A stretch of DNA of 64,000 nucleotides from Bacteroides oleiciplenus YIT 12058 (GCF_000315485.1 NZ_JH992940.1:1872816-1936815), one strand, 5' to 3'; shown: positions 52,964 through 62,578, counted from the first letter of the stretch. Translations and numbers: made by a program. Notes: generated by a model not told the origin, from the letters alone.

Positions 52964-53010
52964 GCAGCCGCCGGAAGAAGCGAAGAAAAGGCTCTCCGGC
53001 GGCTTTTTTC
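52964..53010 (+). terminator. terminator after rteC
   Basis: GCCGCCGGA (52967-52975) is a perfect complement of TCCGGCGGC (52995-53003), followed by TTTTTT. A GACATTTG box (53073-53080) downstream may be part of the next promoter. Confidence 0.85.
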
Positions 53011-53108
53011 GTGCCGGAAAAAATCTTTGGCAAGGTGGTACGGACGTGAAAAGAAAAATAATCGAATAGGCGGACATTTGCGACCATAAATCTAAAATTC
53101 AACAGATT

Positions 53109-53519
53109 ATGGAAGTAATAACAATCGAAAGCAAAGCGTTTGCCGCCCTCGTGGAGAAGATAGACGGGATAGCGGCATACGTGGAAGAGTCCCGGCAAAG
53201 GGAACTGGACGGGCAGCAGGGACAGGAAGAGAAGAACAGCCGGACGACGGGCAAGTGGATGACGGGCAGCGAGGTGTGCGAATATCTCGAAATCAGTCCC
53301 CGCACCTTGCAACGTTACCGCACGAACCGGATTATCGCCTTCTCCATCTGCGGGAAGAAAATCCGCTACCGCCGCACGGACGTGGAACAGTTCCGGGAAC
53401 GGTGGATGCGGGAAACACCCGACAAGCAGATCGACCGGATGATTGAACAACACCCTTTGCATGAACGTAAATACAAGCTGTATGGTAAGAAAAGAGGAAA
53501 TACTGGCAAGGACGAGTAA
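53109..53519 (+). CDS. Xis-like HTH protein (Xis2c type)
   Basis: The 136-aa protein has a coiled N-terminus and a MerR/excisionase-type HTH (WMTGSEVCEYLEISPRTLQRY, shown here in part: EVCEYLEISPRTLQRY, with KIRYRRTDVEQF as wing). Its position after rteC matches the xis2c gene of CTnDOT. It overlaps the primase gene by 38 bases. Confidence 0.82.
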   Translation: MEVITIESKAFAALVEKIDGIAAYVEESRQRELDGQQGQEEKNSRTTGKWMTGSEVCEYLEISPRTLQRYRTNRIIAFSICGKKIRYRRTDVEQFRERWMRETPDKQIDRMIEQHPLHERKYKLYGKKRGNTGKDE

Positions 53520-55584
53520 CGGGCTGGACGTGTTCCGCCACTACCTGCCCGTGAAGTGGCGGGTAGGCAGGAATTTCCTGAACCCGCTGTACGAGGACAG
53601 CAAGGCTTCGTGCAACGTGTATTATGACCGCCGTAGCGGGACGTACAGGATGAAGGACTTCGGGAACGGGGACTTTTCGGGCGACTGTTTCTTTATCGTG
53701 GCGAAAATCAAGGGGCTGGACTGCAAGAACGCCGCCGACTTCGTGGAGATACTGGAAACCATAGACCGTGAGCTGTGTCTGGGTATCAGCGAGGATGTGC
53801 CGCCGGAAACGGTACGGGAACGGCAGGCTGCCATGCGGGTTGTTCCGTTGGCGGAAGGAAACGGGATGAAAGGAAACGGAACGGCAGAGCCGACCGGGAC
53901 GGAAGAACAGGTGGCAGAGCCGGAACACAAGCCACGCCCGTACCGGACGGTGCAGCAGCCGTTCACGGAAAAAGAACTGGAGTATTGGGCTGGGTACGGG
54001 ATCACGGAAGCGGTGCTGAACCGATGCGGGGTGCAGTCGTTGAAGGAGTACCGGAGCGAAACGAAAGACGGGAAAGCGTTTGGTTTCACGTCCACAACCA
54101 TAGAACCGATGTTCGGGTACGTAGGGAAATGGGGCGTGAAGGTGTACCGCCCGAAATCGGAAGTACGGTTCGTGTACGGCGGTCATACGGGTGACAACTA
54201 TTGTTTCGGGCTGGAAGAGTTGCCGCCCAAAGGTGACACGCTGTTCCTGACGGGCGGGGAAAAGGACGTGCTGACGCTGGCGGCGCACGGATTCCATGCG
54301 ATCTGTTTCAATTCGGAAACATCGGTGATACCTGCAAAGATCATACGGAAGCTGGTGTATCGGTTCAAACATATCGTTCTGCTGTACGATGTGGATAAGA
54401 TAGGGCTGGAAAGCTCCGAGAAGCACCGACAGCAGCTAACGGAGTACGGGGTGAAACGGCTGGTGCTGCCGCTGACGGGTGAAAAGACGGACAAGGACGT
54501 GTCGGACTACTTCAAGGCGGGACGAACACGGGACGAGTTCGTGAAGCTGTTCCTTAAAATGCTGGATAGCCTGTACGGTGACACAATGGCGGTGCTGAAA
54601 TCCTGTGAGATCGACTACGACCACCCGCCACAGCAGGCGGTCGCCATCGTGACCGCCGGGGACGTGCCGCTGGGTTCGGAAGAGAACATCCTCTGCATCA
54701 CGGGCGGGGAAGGCACGGGAAAGAGTAATTATACGGTGGCATTGGTCGCCGGGGCGATTCAGGAGAAGGAAACGGATACTGACCTGTTAGGGGTTCGGGT
54801 AGAGCCGAACCGGAAAGGGCGTGCGGTGCTGCTCTACGATACGGAGCAGAGCGAGCAACAACTGTACAAGAACACGGGGCGGCTGTTGCGGCGTGCCGGA
54901 CGGGAGAAGATGCCGCCCTACCTGCACGTGTACTGCCTGACGGGAATGTCACGGAGCGAGCGGCTGACGGCTATCATGCAGAGCATGGATAAGTACCATT
55001 ACCTGCACGGGGGTATTCATCTGGTGGTGATTGACGGGGTGGCGGACTTGATACGCTGCGCCAATGACGAGGGGGAAAGCGTGGCGTTGATAGACGAGAT
55101 TTACCGACTGGCAGGGATTTACCGCACGTGCATCGCCGCCGTGGTGCATTTTGTCCCGAACGGGTTGAAGTTAAGGGGGCACTTGGGCAGCGAGTTACAG
55201 CGCAAATCGGCGGCTATCCTCTCGATAGAGAAGGACGATAACCCGGAAATCTCGGTAGTGAAAGCATTGAAAGTGCGTGACGGCAGCCCGCTGGATATTC
55301 CTATCATGCAGTTCCGCTGGGACAAACAGATGGGTATGCCCGTGTACGTGGGCGAAAAGCCCCGTGCGGAGAAGGAGAAGCGCAAGGAGAAGGAACTGGC
55401 GGAAATGGCACGGGAAGCGTTCACCCGGCAGGAGAAGTACGGCTACATCGAACTGTGCGAACTGATACAGGAAATGCTGGAAGTGAAGGAACGGACGGCA
55501 AAGGGATATATCCGCTATATGCGTGAGAAGGAAATCGTCGAAAAGGAAGGGGATTACTATGTACACGGACAGGGAAGAGTTTGA
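53482..55584 (+). CDS. Toprim primase / RecA-like helicase
   Basis: The 700-aa protein combines an N-terminal CHC2-like region, a Toprim domain (LFLTGGEKDVLTLAAHG, HIVLLYDVDKIGLE) and a C-terminal RecA-like ATPase (CITGGEGTGKSNYTVAL Walker A, LVVIDGVADL Walker B). It probably primes or unwinds the ICE for replication. The ATG at 53482 is preferred to the TTG at 53443. Confidence 0.88.
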   Translation: MVRKEEILARTSNGLDVFRHYLPVKWRVGRNFLNPLYEDSKASCNVYYDRRSGTYRMKDFGNGDFSGDCFFIVAKIKGLDCKNAADFVEILETIDRELCLGISEDVPPETVRERQAAMRVVPLAEGNGMKGNGTAEPTGTEEQVAEPEHKPRPYRTVQQPFTEKELEYWAGYGITEAVLNRCGVQSLKEYRSETKDGKAFGFTSTTIEPMFGYVGKWGVKVYRPKSEVRFVYGGHTGDNYCFGLEELPPKGDTLFLTGGEKDVLTLAAHGFHAICFNSETSVIPAKIIRKLVYRFKHIVLLYDVDKIGLESSEKHRQQLTEYGVKRLVLPLTGEKTDKDVSDYFKAGRTRDEFVKLFLKMLDSLYGDTMAVLKSCEIDYDHPPQQAVAIVTAGDVPLGSEENILCITGGEGTGKSNYTVALVAGAIQEKETDTDLLGVRVEPNRKGRAVLLYDTEQSEQQLYKNTGRLLRRAGREKMPPYLHVYCLTGMSRSERLTAIMQSMDKYHYLHGGIHLVVIDGVADLIRCANDEGESVALIDEIYRLAGIYRTCIAAVVHFVPNGLKLRGHLGSELQRKSAAILSIEKDDNPEISVVKALKVRDGSPLDIPIMQFRWDKQMGMPVYVGEKPRAEKEKRKEKELAEMAREAFTRQEKYGYIELCELIQEMLEVKERTAKGYIRYMREKEIVEKEGDYYVHGQGRV

Positions 55585-55879
55585 AGGCTGGATGCAGCGG
55601 ATCATGCAGCGGTTCGACACGACCGAAAAGCTGCTGGAAAGGGTGCTGAAAAAGAACAGCCAACTGGACGGTGAAGAGGTGCTGGATAATCAGGACTTGT
55701 GCCTGCTGCTGAAAGTCGGCATACGGACGTTGCAGCGATACCGGGCTATGGGACTGTTGCCCTACTTCACGATCAGCGGGAAGGTATTCTACCGGGCAAA
55801 AGATGTACATGAGTTTATCCGTAACCGATTCGATGCAGTGATGGAAAGGAAAAAACCGGAAAGAAAAACAAGCGGATGA
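55559..55879 (+). CDS. Xis-like HTH protein (Xis2d type)
   Basis: The 106-aa protein has the same HTH layout as the gene at 53109 (DLCLLLKVGIRTLQRYRAMG, KVFYRAKDVHEFI). The ATG at 55559 overlaps the primase end by 26 bases. The pair flanking a primase resembles the CTnDOT excision operon. Confidence 0.8.
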   Translation: MYTDREEFEGWMQRIMQRFDTTEKLLERVLKKNSQLDGEEVLDNQDLCLLLKVGIRTLQRYRAMGLLPYFTISGKVFYRAKDVHEFIRNRFDAVMERKKPERKTSG

Positions 55880-55944
55880 AAGTATAAACAGACTATAACC
55901 CCACGTTCACCCTGCACTTAGGCGTAAGCGAAGAGTGAACGGTT

Positions 55945-55984
55945 GCCCTGCTTTGTCGTGAGATAAGGCAGGGCTATTCTTTTG
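55945..55984 (+). terminator. terminator of the excision-type operon
   Basis: GCCCTGC (55945-55951) pairs with GCAGGGC (55968-55974), followed by a T-rich run. Confidence 0.75.
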
Positions 55985-56011
55985 TAGTTCGGCAGGTTTG
56001 CACTATATTTG
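55981..56011 (+). promoter_or_regulatory. perfect promoter with no gene directly behind it
   Basis: TTTG (55981-55984), 19 bases, TATATTTG (56004-56011). A transcript would start near 56018. Confidence 0.75.
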
Positions 56012-56017
56012 CAGATG

Positions 56018-56238
56018 AAAATATGAAAGTTCATTGCCCGGCTTGAACGCAAGCGGGTTTTGATTATATAGATTGTACGTTCGCTGAACGTCTCGGTACG
56101 AAAACTGGCACTTTTCACTAAGAAACGGGATTACGGCGCAATGCACATGTTGTATGCACATACAGCGTGTCTTGCCTGTTTCGTTTCTTAGGTATGCCAG
56201 TACCTCGTACCGGAATAGCGTAATTCACGCTGTTTTTT
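56018..56238 (+). ncRNA. candidate structured small RNA
   Basis: The segment has the perfect promoter above, no credible frame, and ends with an intrinsic terminator (AGCGT, AATTC, ACGCT, GTTTTTT; 56217-56238). It contains hairpin GCTTG/CAAGC (about 56041-56054), palindrome ACGTTC-GCT-GAACGT, and a long three-block stem: CGGTACGA (56094-56101), ACTGGCA (56104-56110) and CTAAGAAACG (56118-56127) with CGTTTCTTAG (56182-56191), TGCCAGT (56195-56201) and TCGTACCG (56205-56212). Alternatively it is a leader of the DHFR-like gene. Confidence 0.45.
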
Positions 56239-56278
56239 ATGGTAGTTGGCGGGCATAACCAATAAAAAGAAAAGTGTT

Positions 56279-56764
56279 ATGAAACAGATTACTTTGTATG
56301 TGTACCAAACCATTGATGGGTGCGCCGCCCGTGCCGACAAACAGGTGGACGATGCTGTTCTGAAAGCCGATTGCCTGCTCTTGGATGAAGAAACTTATCT
56401 GGATGTATTTATGAATCACCTCGGCTGGCCGCTGACGGAAAAAGAAACTTTTGTAGTGGCGCAAGCTGATTGTAACCTGACGGAAAAACAAAATGTGCAG
56501 TTCATCACGGGGGATGCCGTAGCGGAACTCTCACGGATGAAAGCTGCGGGTGACGGGGCGATGGTCGCCTACGGCGAAGGAATTGCGGCTGTGCTGCTGA
56601 ATAGCGGGCTGGCAGATGAAATCGTGGTGATTACATTGCCGGAAATTACGGGCGGTGATGAAAAGGCTTTGCCGGGTACGGTGAAGGACGGTGCGGCATG
56701 GGTGGTACGGTCTTGTAAGGTACTGGACGGCGAGAAGGTAAGGACGGTGTATGGAAGGGTGTAA
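56279..56764 (+). CDS. dihydrofolate-reductase-fold protein (RibD C-terminal type)
   Basis: The 161-aa protein matches the RibD_C/DHFR-like fold (MKQITLYVYQTIDGCAARAD, AYGEGIAAVLLNSGLADEIV, LPEITGGDEKALPG). Such proteins are frequent ICE cargo; the substrate is unknown. The ATG at 56279 gives the usual family N-terminus. Confidence 0.82.
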   Translation: MKQITLYVYQTIDGCAARADKQVDDAVLKADCLLLDEETYLDVFMNHLGWPLTEKETFVVAQADCNLTEKQNVQFITGDAVAELSRMKAAGDGAMVAYGEGIAAVLLNSGLADEIVVITLPEITGGDEKALPGTVKDGAAWVVRSCKVLDGEKVRTVYGRV

Positions 56765-56863
56765 TTTGTGCATCAGTGATGCACAAATTCAGATATACGA
56801 AAGAAAAGTGCAACAGTGTCGCACTTTTCTTGTTGAATTTAGGCATCACTGTTGCCTAAATTC
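56763..56863. repeat. three tandem perfect hairpins between convergent genes
   Basis: AATTTGTGC/GCACAAATT (56763-56771, 56781-56789), AAGAAAAGTGC/GCACTTTTCTT (56801-56811, 56821-56831) and GAATTTAGGC/GCCTAAATTC (56835-56844, 56854-56863), each with a 9-base loop. The middle one should terminate in both directions. Confidence 0.8.
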
Positions 56864-57944
56864 AAATCGTATCTTCACTATCCTGTAACTCCCGACTAAG
56901 TTTATTCTCCAATTCTTCAATGGAAGGCAACCCGGATTTAATATCTTTAGGTAATGCCCTGCCTAATTCGTAGTCTGAAATACCGATAGGCTTGTGTACA
57001 TCACGCAAAGCGTATTCAGCCATAATGCGGTCTTTGTTCTGACAAAGCAGCAAGCCTATTGTCTGGTTATCCCCTTCCCGGCAAAGAATATCGTCCACTG
57101 CCGAACAGTAAAAATTCAGCTTGCCGATATATTCGGGCTGGAACTCCCCCCGCTTCAACTCCACAACTAAATATCGGTGCATAAAGGCATTGTACATGAG
57201 GATGTCGATATAAAAATCCTTTTCCGAAACTTCGATGTGGTACTGCCTGCCCATGAAAGCGAAACCTGCCCCCATCTGGAGAAGGAACTTCTCTATATGT
57301 TTAATCAAACCTAATTCCACGTCCCGTTCGTCGTACTCGTCGGTAAAAGTCAGCATATCGAAAATATAAGGATCTTTCAAGGTTTCTTTCACCTGCTTGG
57401 CTTGTATTTCGGGAAGGGTGGCATCGAAATTGTTTGCCAGTGCGCCGTGAATATTGTAGTAGTCCTGATTGATGGCTTCGACTAAGAAATCACGAGTCCA
57501 CCCGTTTCTTATACACTGTATCATGTACCAATACCGGGCTTTATGGTCTTTTACCTTTTGTACCAAAGCGATATTGTGCGACCAGCTTAGTTGCTTGATC
57601 GGAAGAATAATATCCGGTGTTTCTAATTTGGCAACGGCTCGTTGCCAAATTGTAAGTTCCTGATTATATTCTTTATAGAACTGAATCATACACCTGCAAT
57701 TACGTGATGAAAAGCCTTTTACCTTCGGATAATCATTCTTTAAATCTTTGGATAACCGTTCGAGGGCATTGTTGCCCCAACCGATTTGCTTCTGACTTTC
57801 GGATAGCAGTTTGCCAATGTCCCAATACATGGTAAGCATTTCTTCATTGGCTGCGTAGATAGCCTTTTTCTGGGCGAGTGCTACACGTGCCTTGACTTGT
57901 TTAAGCAAGGTTGCATAGCTAAAGATATTGTTCTGAATTTCCAT
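56862..57944 (-). CDS. DUF1016 PD-(D/E)XK nuclease-like protein (YhcG family)
   Basis: The 360-aa protein has an N-terminal helical DUF1016 domain (YWDIGKLLSESQKQ, GWGNNALERLSKDL) and a C-terminal nuclease domain with DFYIDILMYN and VVELKRGEFQPEY (Asp and Glu-x-Lys). Family members occur on mobile elements and near restriction systems; an activity on nucleic acid is likely. Confidence 0.88.
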   Translation of the reverse strand: MEIQNNIFSYATLLKQVKARVALAQKKAIYAANEEMLTMYWDIGKLLSESQKQIGWGNNALERLSKDLKNDYPKVKGFSSRNCRCMIQFYKEYNQELTIWQRAVAKLETPDIILPIKQLSWSHNIALVQKVKDHKARYWYMIQCIRNGWTRDFLVEAINQDYYNIHGALANNFDATLPEIQAKQVKETLKDPYIFDMLTFTDEYDERDVELGLIKHIEKFLLQMGAGFAFMGRQYHIEVSEKDFYIDILMYNAFMHRYLVVELKRGEFQPEYIGKLNFYCSAVDDILCREGDNQTIGLLLCQNKDRIMAEYALRDVHKPIGISDYELGRALPKDIKSGLPSIEELENKLSRELQDSEDTI

Positions 57945-58071
57945 TTTATTCTTTTTTATTTGAGATTAAAGGCGTTCGGGGTATTGCTGCCCTGAACGTC
58001 TGCCATCCGGTCACGGAAAAGGGGAAAACCGTCCTTTCGGAGTGACCGACTGGCAAAGGTGTAATATGGGA

Positions 58072-58539
58072 TTAAGGGTATAATACCCGGAAATCCCGTG
58101 ATCCGCCGTCGTCTATGAGTTCGTTACGGTGCAGCCAACGGAGAATTTCAGTGCCGGACTGACTGCCGAAATTACGAACACAGTACAGCCGGGAAAGGCG
58201 ATACCTTTTCAGGTGGATCAGCAAATGTTCAGTTGTAAAAATGCTAAGTTCCCGACAAGCCTTGACGACACGCTGCGAGAAGCCGAGCCTATCCAACGGG
58301 GTATTCAGCAACTCACTGTGCTTACCCGGTCTGCCCCTCTTTTTCTTCTGCTGTACATCGTCATAGATGGTATCTACCCGGTTACGCTCGAAAAGGGCGA
58401 AAAGGGATGCGCTGTCTATCATCAGGACGGTATCGAAACGGGCAAAAGCGATGTGGTTGCCGTTCATCCAGAGGGTGATGCGCTGCACGTCCGTTCCACA
58501 GATACGGGCGGCTTCTTCCACGGATAACCAGCCGTTCAT
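58072..58539 (-). CDS. HTH / RNA polymerase alpha-CTD-like protein
   Basis: The 155-aa protein has an N-terminal excisionase-like HTH (WLSVEEAARICGTDVQRI) and a C-terminal part similar to the RNA polymerase alpha C-terminal helices (LDRLGFSQRVVKACRELSI, LYCVRNFGSQSGTEI). It might regulate ICE transcription. It overlaps topB by 4 bases. Confidence 0.72.
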   Translation of the reverse strand: MNGWLSVEEAARICGTDVQRITLWMNGNHIAFARFDTVLMIDSASLFALFERNRVDTIYDDVQQKKKRGRPGKHSELLNTPLDRLGFSQRVVKACRELSIFTTEHLLIHLKRYRLSRLYCVRNFGSQSGTEILRWLHRNELIDDGGSRDFRVLYP

Positions 58540-60635
58540 CGTCTGCCGCCCTTTCCTTTTGCCTTGTCCGTGCGGGGCGGGAACTCGTACACGGTGTGGA
58601 AATCCTTATCAAAGGTAACGTGCGCATCGAAGGTTTTGCCGTCCTTGTTCTTAAAGCCTTTGATTAGGGACGTTTTGCCTTTGGTTACAAGGTCGGTAAT
58701 CTGATTGTCGGTAAGCTCTTTCCCGCCCTTGTTGCGGAAGATGGTAACGCCACAATCGACGTTGCTGCACTTGGCGACTTTCGGATAGAAGAGGATGCGC
58801 CCGGACTGGCATTTGGGGCAAGGGATGCGTTCACCGTCCGTAACCGATACCTGCACCTGCAAAAGTTCTTCGGTAATCTGGGCGGTATAGACTTCGATTC
58901 CCTTGCGGAACGTGGCTGCGTCCATTTCGCCCGTTTCGATGCGGGCAAGGGCGGTTTCCCATTGCCCGGTCATTTCGACATCGGCAATGCGTTTGCCCTT
59001 TACGGTATGGTACACCGCCAGACCTTTCTCGGTCGGGACAAGGTTCTTCTTGTCACGGCGCACGTAGTCACGGGAAAACAGGGTTTCGATAATGGACGCA
59101 CGGGTGGCGGGCGTGCCGATACCGATGTCTTTCAGGCTGTCCCGCAGTTCGGTTTCCTGCAACTCCCTGCCGCAACTCTCCATAGCCGAAAGCAGGCTGC
59201 TCTCGGTGTGCAGGGGACGGGGCTTGGTCTGTTTCTCCACGTTCTCCGCCGATTGCAGGGGGAAGGTTTCGCCGGGCTGCAAAGGCGGAAGGGCGGCGGA
59301 TTCTTCTTCCTCGTCCTTCTCGCCACGGACGGCACGCCATCCGGCGGACTTGATAACTGTCCCTTTGGTGCTAAAGTCGCTACCCGCTGCGGTGAAACGG
59401 ACGGTGGTAACGTCCTTTACGCAACGGGCGGAGAAGGATTCGAGCAGGCGGGCGGCGACCATATCGTACACCTTGCGTTCGTCCTCCGGCAGTTCGCCGG
59501 GCAGACATTCGGTGATAATCAGGGCATGGTGATCGGTGACTTTCCCAGCATCCACGCTGCGGCGGTTGAGTGCCGTCCCTTTCAGGGTGGCGGCGCAGGC
59601 GGAGAAAGCGGGGTATTGCTCCAAAAGGGCGATGCGGGACGGGATTTCGTCGAAAACATCGTCGGAGATAAAGCGGGAGCCGGTACGGGGGTAGCTAAGT
59701 ACCTTTTTCTCGTATAGCGACTGCGCTATGGAAAGGGTTTTGTCCGCTGAAAAGCCGAGCTTGCTGTTGGCTTCCTTCTGTAACGTGGTGAGGTCGTAGA
59801 GCAGCGGCGGTTCTTGGTTCACTTCCTTGCGCTGCACATCGGCAACGGTGACCGTGCCTGTGGCGGTAACGGCACTAAGGGCGGTGGTTGCTGCCGGAAG
59901 GGTTTCGTACTTGTGTTCGGAGATGGCGGAGAAGGGCGTGCCGTCCTTTTCCGCCGTGACCTTTAGCTGGTAGTAGGTCTGCGGAGTGAAATTCCTGTTC
60001 TCCAGATACCGGGAGCAAATCATCATCAAGGTGGGTGTCTGCACCCGTCCGAGTGAGAAAATTCCCTGTCCGGCGGCGATGGAAAGTGCCTGTGTGCTGT
60101 TGATGCCGACTAAATAATCGGCGATGGCACGGGCTTCAGCGGCACGGTAGAGGTTATCGTAATCGCTGCCGGGTTTGAGCTTATCCAGCCCGTCACGGAT
60201 GGCACGGTCGGTCAGCGAGGAAATCCACAAGCGGACGAAAGGCTTGCGGCAACCGAGGTAGTTGTAAATATAGCGGAAGATTCCTTCGCCTTCACGACCC
60301 GCATCGGTTGCCACGATGATCCGGTCGGACTGGGCGAAAACTTCGTTAATGACCTTTAGTTGTTTGAGTACGCCGGGATCGGATTTGTACTCTTTGCCTT
60401 CCCGTATCTGGCGGGGTATGAACTTGAACTCCTGCGGGATGATGGGAAGGTTTTCACGGCGGAAGCCGGAGAACCCGTAAGCATCGGGCATGGCAAGCTG
60501 GACGAGATGGCCGAACGCCCAGGTAACGAGGTAGTCGTTGCCTGAAAGGTAGCCATCGTGACGCTGGCGAACATTCAACACGTTTGCTATGTCCTTCGCA
60601 ACGGAAGGTTTCTCGGCAATAATTGCTGTAATCAT
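58536..60635 (-). CDS. topB: DNA topoisomerase III
   Basis: The 699-aa type IA topoisomerase has an N-terminal Toprim domain (IIAEKPSVAKDIANVL), SLGRVQTPTLMMIC, the catalytic tyrosine in VLSYPRTGSRFI, and a C-terminal zinc-finger-like part (CPKCQSGRIL, CSNVDCGV). The CTnDOT homologue is Exc. Confidence 0.95.
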   Translation of the reverse strand: MITAIIAEKPSVAKDIANVLNVRQRHDGYLSGNDYLVTWAFGHLVQLAMPDAYGFSGFRRENLPIIPQEFKFIPRQIREGKEYKSDPGVLKQLKVINEVFAQSDRIIVATDAGREGEGIFRYIYNYLGCRKPFVRLWISSLTDRAIRDGLDKLKPGSDYDNLYRAAEARAIADYLVGINSTQALSIAAGQGIFSLGRVQTPTLMMICSRYLENRNFTPQTYYQLKVTAEKDGTPFSAISEHKYETLPAATTALSAVTATGTVTVADVQRKEVNQEPPLLYDLTTLQKEANSKLGFSADKTLSIAQSLYEKKVLSYPRTGSRFISDDVFDEIPSRIALLEQYPAFSACAATLKGTALNRRSVDAGKVTDHHALIITECLPGELPEDERKVYDMVAARLLESFSARCVKDVTTVRFTAAGSDFSTKGTVIKSAGWRAVRGEKDEEEESAALPPLQPGETFPLQSAENVEKQTKPRPLHTESSLLSAMESCGRELQETELRDSLKDIGIGTPATRASIIETLFSRDYVRRDKKNLVPTEKGLAVYHTVKGKRIADVEMTGQWETALARIETGEMDAATFRKGIEVYTAQITEELLQVQVSVTDGERIPCPKCQSGRILFYPKVAKCSNVDCGVTIFRNKGGKELTDNQITDLVTKGKTSLIKGFKNKDGKTFDAHVTFDKDFHTVYEFPPRTDKAKGKGGRR

Positions 60636-60666
60636 ATTTCTTTAGTTTTTAATGGTTTGACAAAAA

Positions 60667-60693
60667 GTGTCCCGTCACTTGGGGACGGGACAC
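60667..60693 (-). terminator. terminator after the DUF3945 gene
   Basis: GTGTCCCGTC (60667-60676) and GACGGGACAC (60684-60693) form a 10-bp stem; on the minus strand a TTTTT run follows. Confidence 0.8.
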
Positions 60694-60736
60694 CTCGGAT
60701 AGTTACTTGTGATCATCTTACCGGATAAGACGGGTA

Positions 60737-62287
60737 TCAGAGGCGGGGACTTTTGCGCTGCCGGGGTTTGGGCTTGTCCTGTTGCTGCTCCTGTTTCTTA
60801 TCTTCTTTCTTGCCCTCTTTCTGTTCCTGCTTGCGGTCTTGCTGCTCCTTCTGCTCTCCGGTGGGGCGGGTTTGTGCGGACTGCAAGGCTTCTTTCAGGC
60901 TCTTGGTGGCTTCGTTGGTCTTGCCCTCGGAATTGACGGCTACCTGTACCTCGTTCTCGACGGCGGGTTTGACACGTCCCTCTTCGAGTGCGGTCTTGTA
61001 ATCCTTGGGGAACATGAAGGCGGGGTATTTCTGTCCGGGCTGCCATGTGATGTACCCCTGATAAGGTTTGCCGTTCTTGTCTTTCAAGCCGGAAACTTTG
61101 ACCGTGCCGCCGCCCGCAAGTTCCGTTTGCGACTTTTCGGTGAGTTCCTGTTTGCGGAAGGTCTTGGGGACTTCCTGATTGGCGGTCTGTTTCTGTAACT
61201 CCTTGTGTGCGTCCATCGCCAGTTTAGCCCGGTCGTTGAAGAGTAGTTCGAGTTGCATCTTGGCGGCGTTGAACTGGACGGGGGCTTCGTAGGTTTTGGG
61301 CTTCTGCCCTTCTTTGGCTTTGGTCTGGAATTTACATATCACAGCTTCGCCCTTTTTCAGCCGTGCCACCTCGTCGGGGGTGAAGGTATGCCCGTTCTTT
61401 TCCGCCGGGATGCGCACCTTGTCAGCCGGGAAGGATGCCAGTTCGTTCGTTTTCTGGTTACGGCTGACGAGGGACGGGACTTTCTCGCCTGCCCGGTTGG
61501 TGAGTTCGACAATGCGCCCCACGTTCCCGGCGGTCTTGATAGCGTCGCTATCTTCCTTCGTGAAGGTATGCCCGAAGAATTGCTGCTGCAACTTTTGGGG
61601 ATCGAGAATACCGTGGCTGCAAACGACTACCCTGCCGTCGGGAGCTTCACGCAAGGAAAGCTGGCTGTCGTTGGCATGGGAGATCGAATCAAGATTGAAA
61701 TATACCCGGACGGTCTTGTCGGTCTGGAAGCCCCGTAGCATCTGGTCGAGCATACCGTTCTGCTCGATCTGTTCACGTTTGATGCCGAGATTGGCGAGCG
61801 AGTTCCAATCTATCTTTTCCACGTCGTACTTGTACTGCGGCTGTTGCTGTGCCTGCCCTTGCTGCGGTGCGTCTGTCGGCTGTTGTTGCTGCTGCCCGGC
61901 GGCAGGCTGCGCCTGTTGCTCGCCCTGTTGTTGTGCCTGTGCGGGATGTTGTACCTCGTACTGTGCCATGCGTGCCTGTCCTTCGGGCGTGGGGTTCTGC
62001 ACGGTCTGCTGGAAATCTGCCGCTACCCGTTGCACATCTTCTTCCGGCACACGGAAGAAATGGAAACGGGTGGGATCTTTCAACTGGTTCCAAAGATTGG
62101 AAAAGAAGTTGGAGAACATATCTCCGTGGCGATCTACCCGTAGCAGGTCGTTGTTGTCCTCTAACGGGTTCTTGGTTTGTAACTCTCCGTCCTTTACTCC
62201 GCTGACGGCTTGGATGGTCTTTTTCTCCTGATCCATGACAAGAAGAATATCCATCAGTTGTTCGCTGTTGTCCGGTCTTTCGTCCAT
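60737..62287 (-). CDS. DUF3945/DUF4099 domain protein
   Basis: The 516-aa protein has DUF4099-like (ILLVMDQEKKTIQAVSGVKD, WNSLANLGIKREQIEQNGML) and DUF3945-like segments (FTPDEVARLKKGEAVIC), a Gln-rich linker (about 120-150) and a basic C-terminus. It is usual next to topB in Bacteroidales ICEs; function unknown. Confidence 0.85.
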   Translation of the reverse strand: MDERPDNSEQLMDILLVMDQEKKTIQAVSGVKDGELQTKNPLEDNNDLLRVDRHGDMFSNFFSNLWNQLKDPTRFHFFRVPEEDVQRVAADFQQTVQNPTPEGQARMAQYEVQHPAQAQQQGEQQAQPAAGQQQQQPTDAPQQGQAQQQPQYKYDVEKIDWNSLANLGIKREQIEQNGMLDQMLRGFQTDKTVRVYFNLDSISHANDSQLSLREAPDGRVVVCSHGILDPQKLQQQFFGHTFTKEDSDAIKTAGNVGRIVELTNRAGEKVPSLVSRNQKTNELASFPADKVRIPAEKNGHTFTPDEVARLKKGEAVICKFQTKAKEGQKPKTYEAPVQFNAAKMQLELLFNDRAKLAMDAHKELQKQTANQEVPKTFRKQELTEKSQTELAGGGTVKVSGLKDKNGKPYQGYITWQPGQKYPAFMFPKDYKTALEEGRVKPAVENEVQVAVNSEGKTNEATKSLKEALQSAQTRPTGEQKEQQDRKQEQKEGKKEDKKQEQQQDKPKPRQRKSPRL

Positions 62288-62511
62288 AAACTTAAATTTT
62301 TAATAGTGAATACTAACGGTTTCAGTGGAAACCGGACGTAAATATATAGGGGAAAGCATTGATAATTAGCAAGTTTGTGGTGGGGTGTCGCTACTTGTCA
62401 TCCGGTTCGCAGGTTTGTCGTAGTTGATATTTGGCAAAATCTGAATTACATCTGTTTCCTGACTATTAAAAGCATTTTTTTTCATTTTTTACTGATTTTG
62501 AAAATAAAAAT

Positions 62512-62552
62512 CGAACAGTCGTTCGTTTTTCCATAGCTTTATTTTATCTTTG
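62512..62552 (+). promoter_or_regulatory. promoter with perfect operator palindrome, copy B
   Basis: CGAAC-AGTC-GTTCG (62512-62525) upstream of TATCTTTG (62545-62552). Flanking bases (from about 62481) align with the TetR-side sequence at 40420-40486. No TetR gene precedes it here. Confidence 0.55.
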
Positions 62553-62578
62553 GGGAAACAACATTCGTAGGTGTGGTT

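Noticed and set aside
53332..54426. 364-codon minus-strand frame
   Set aside because: It is antisense to the HTH and primase genes; the long frame is a by-product of GC-rich third positions.
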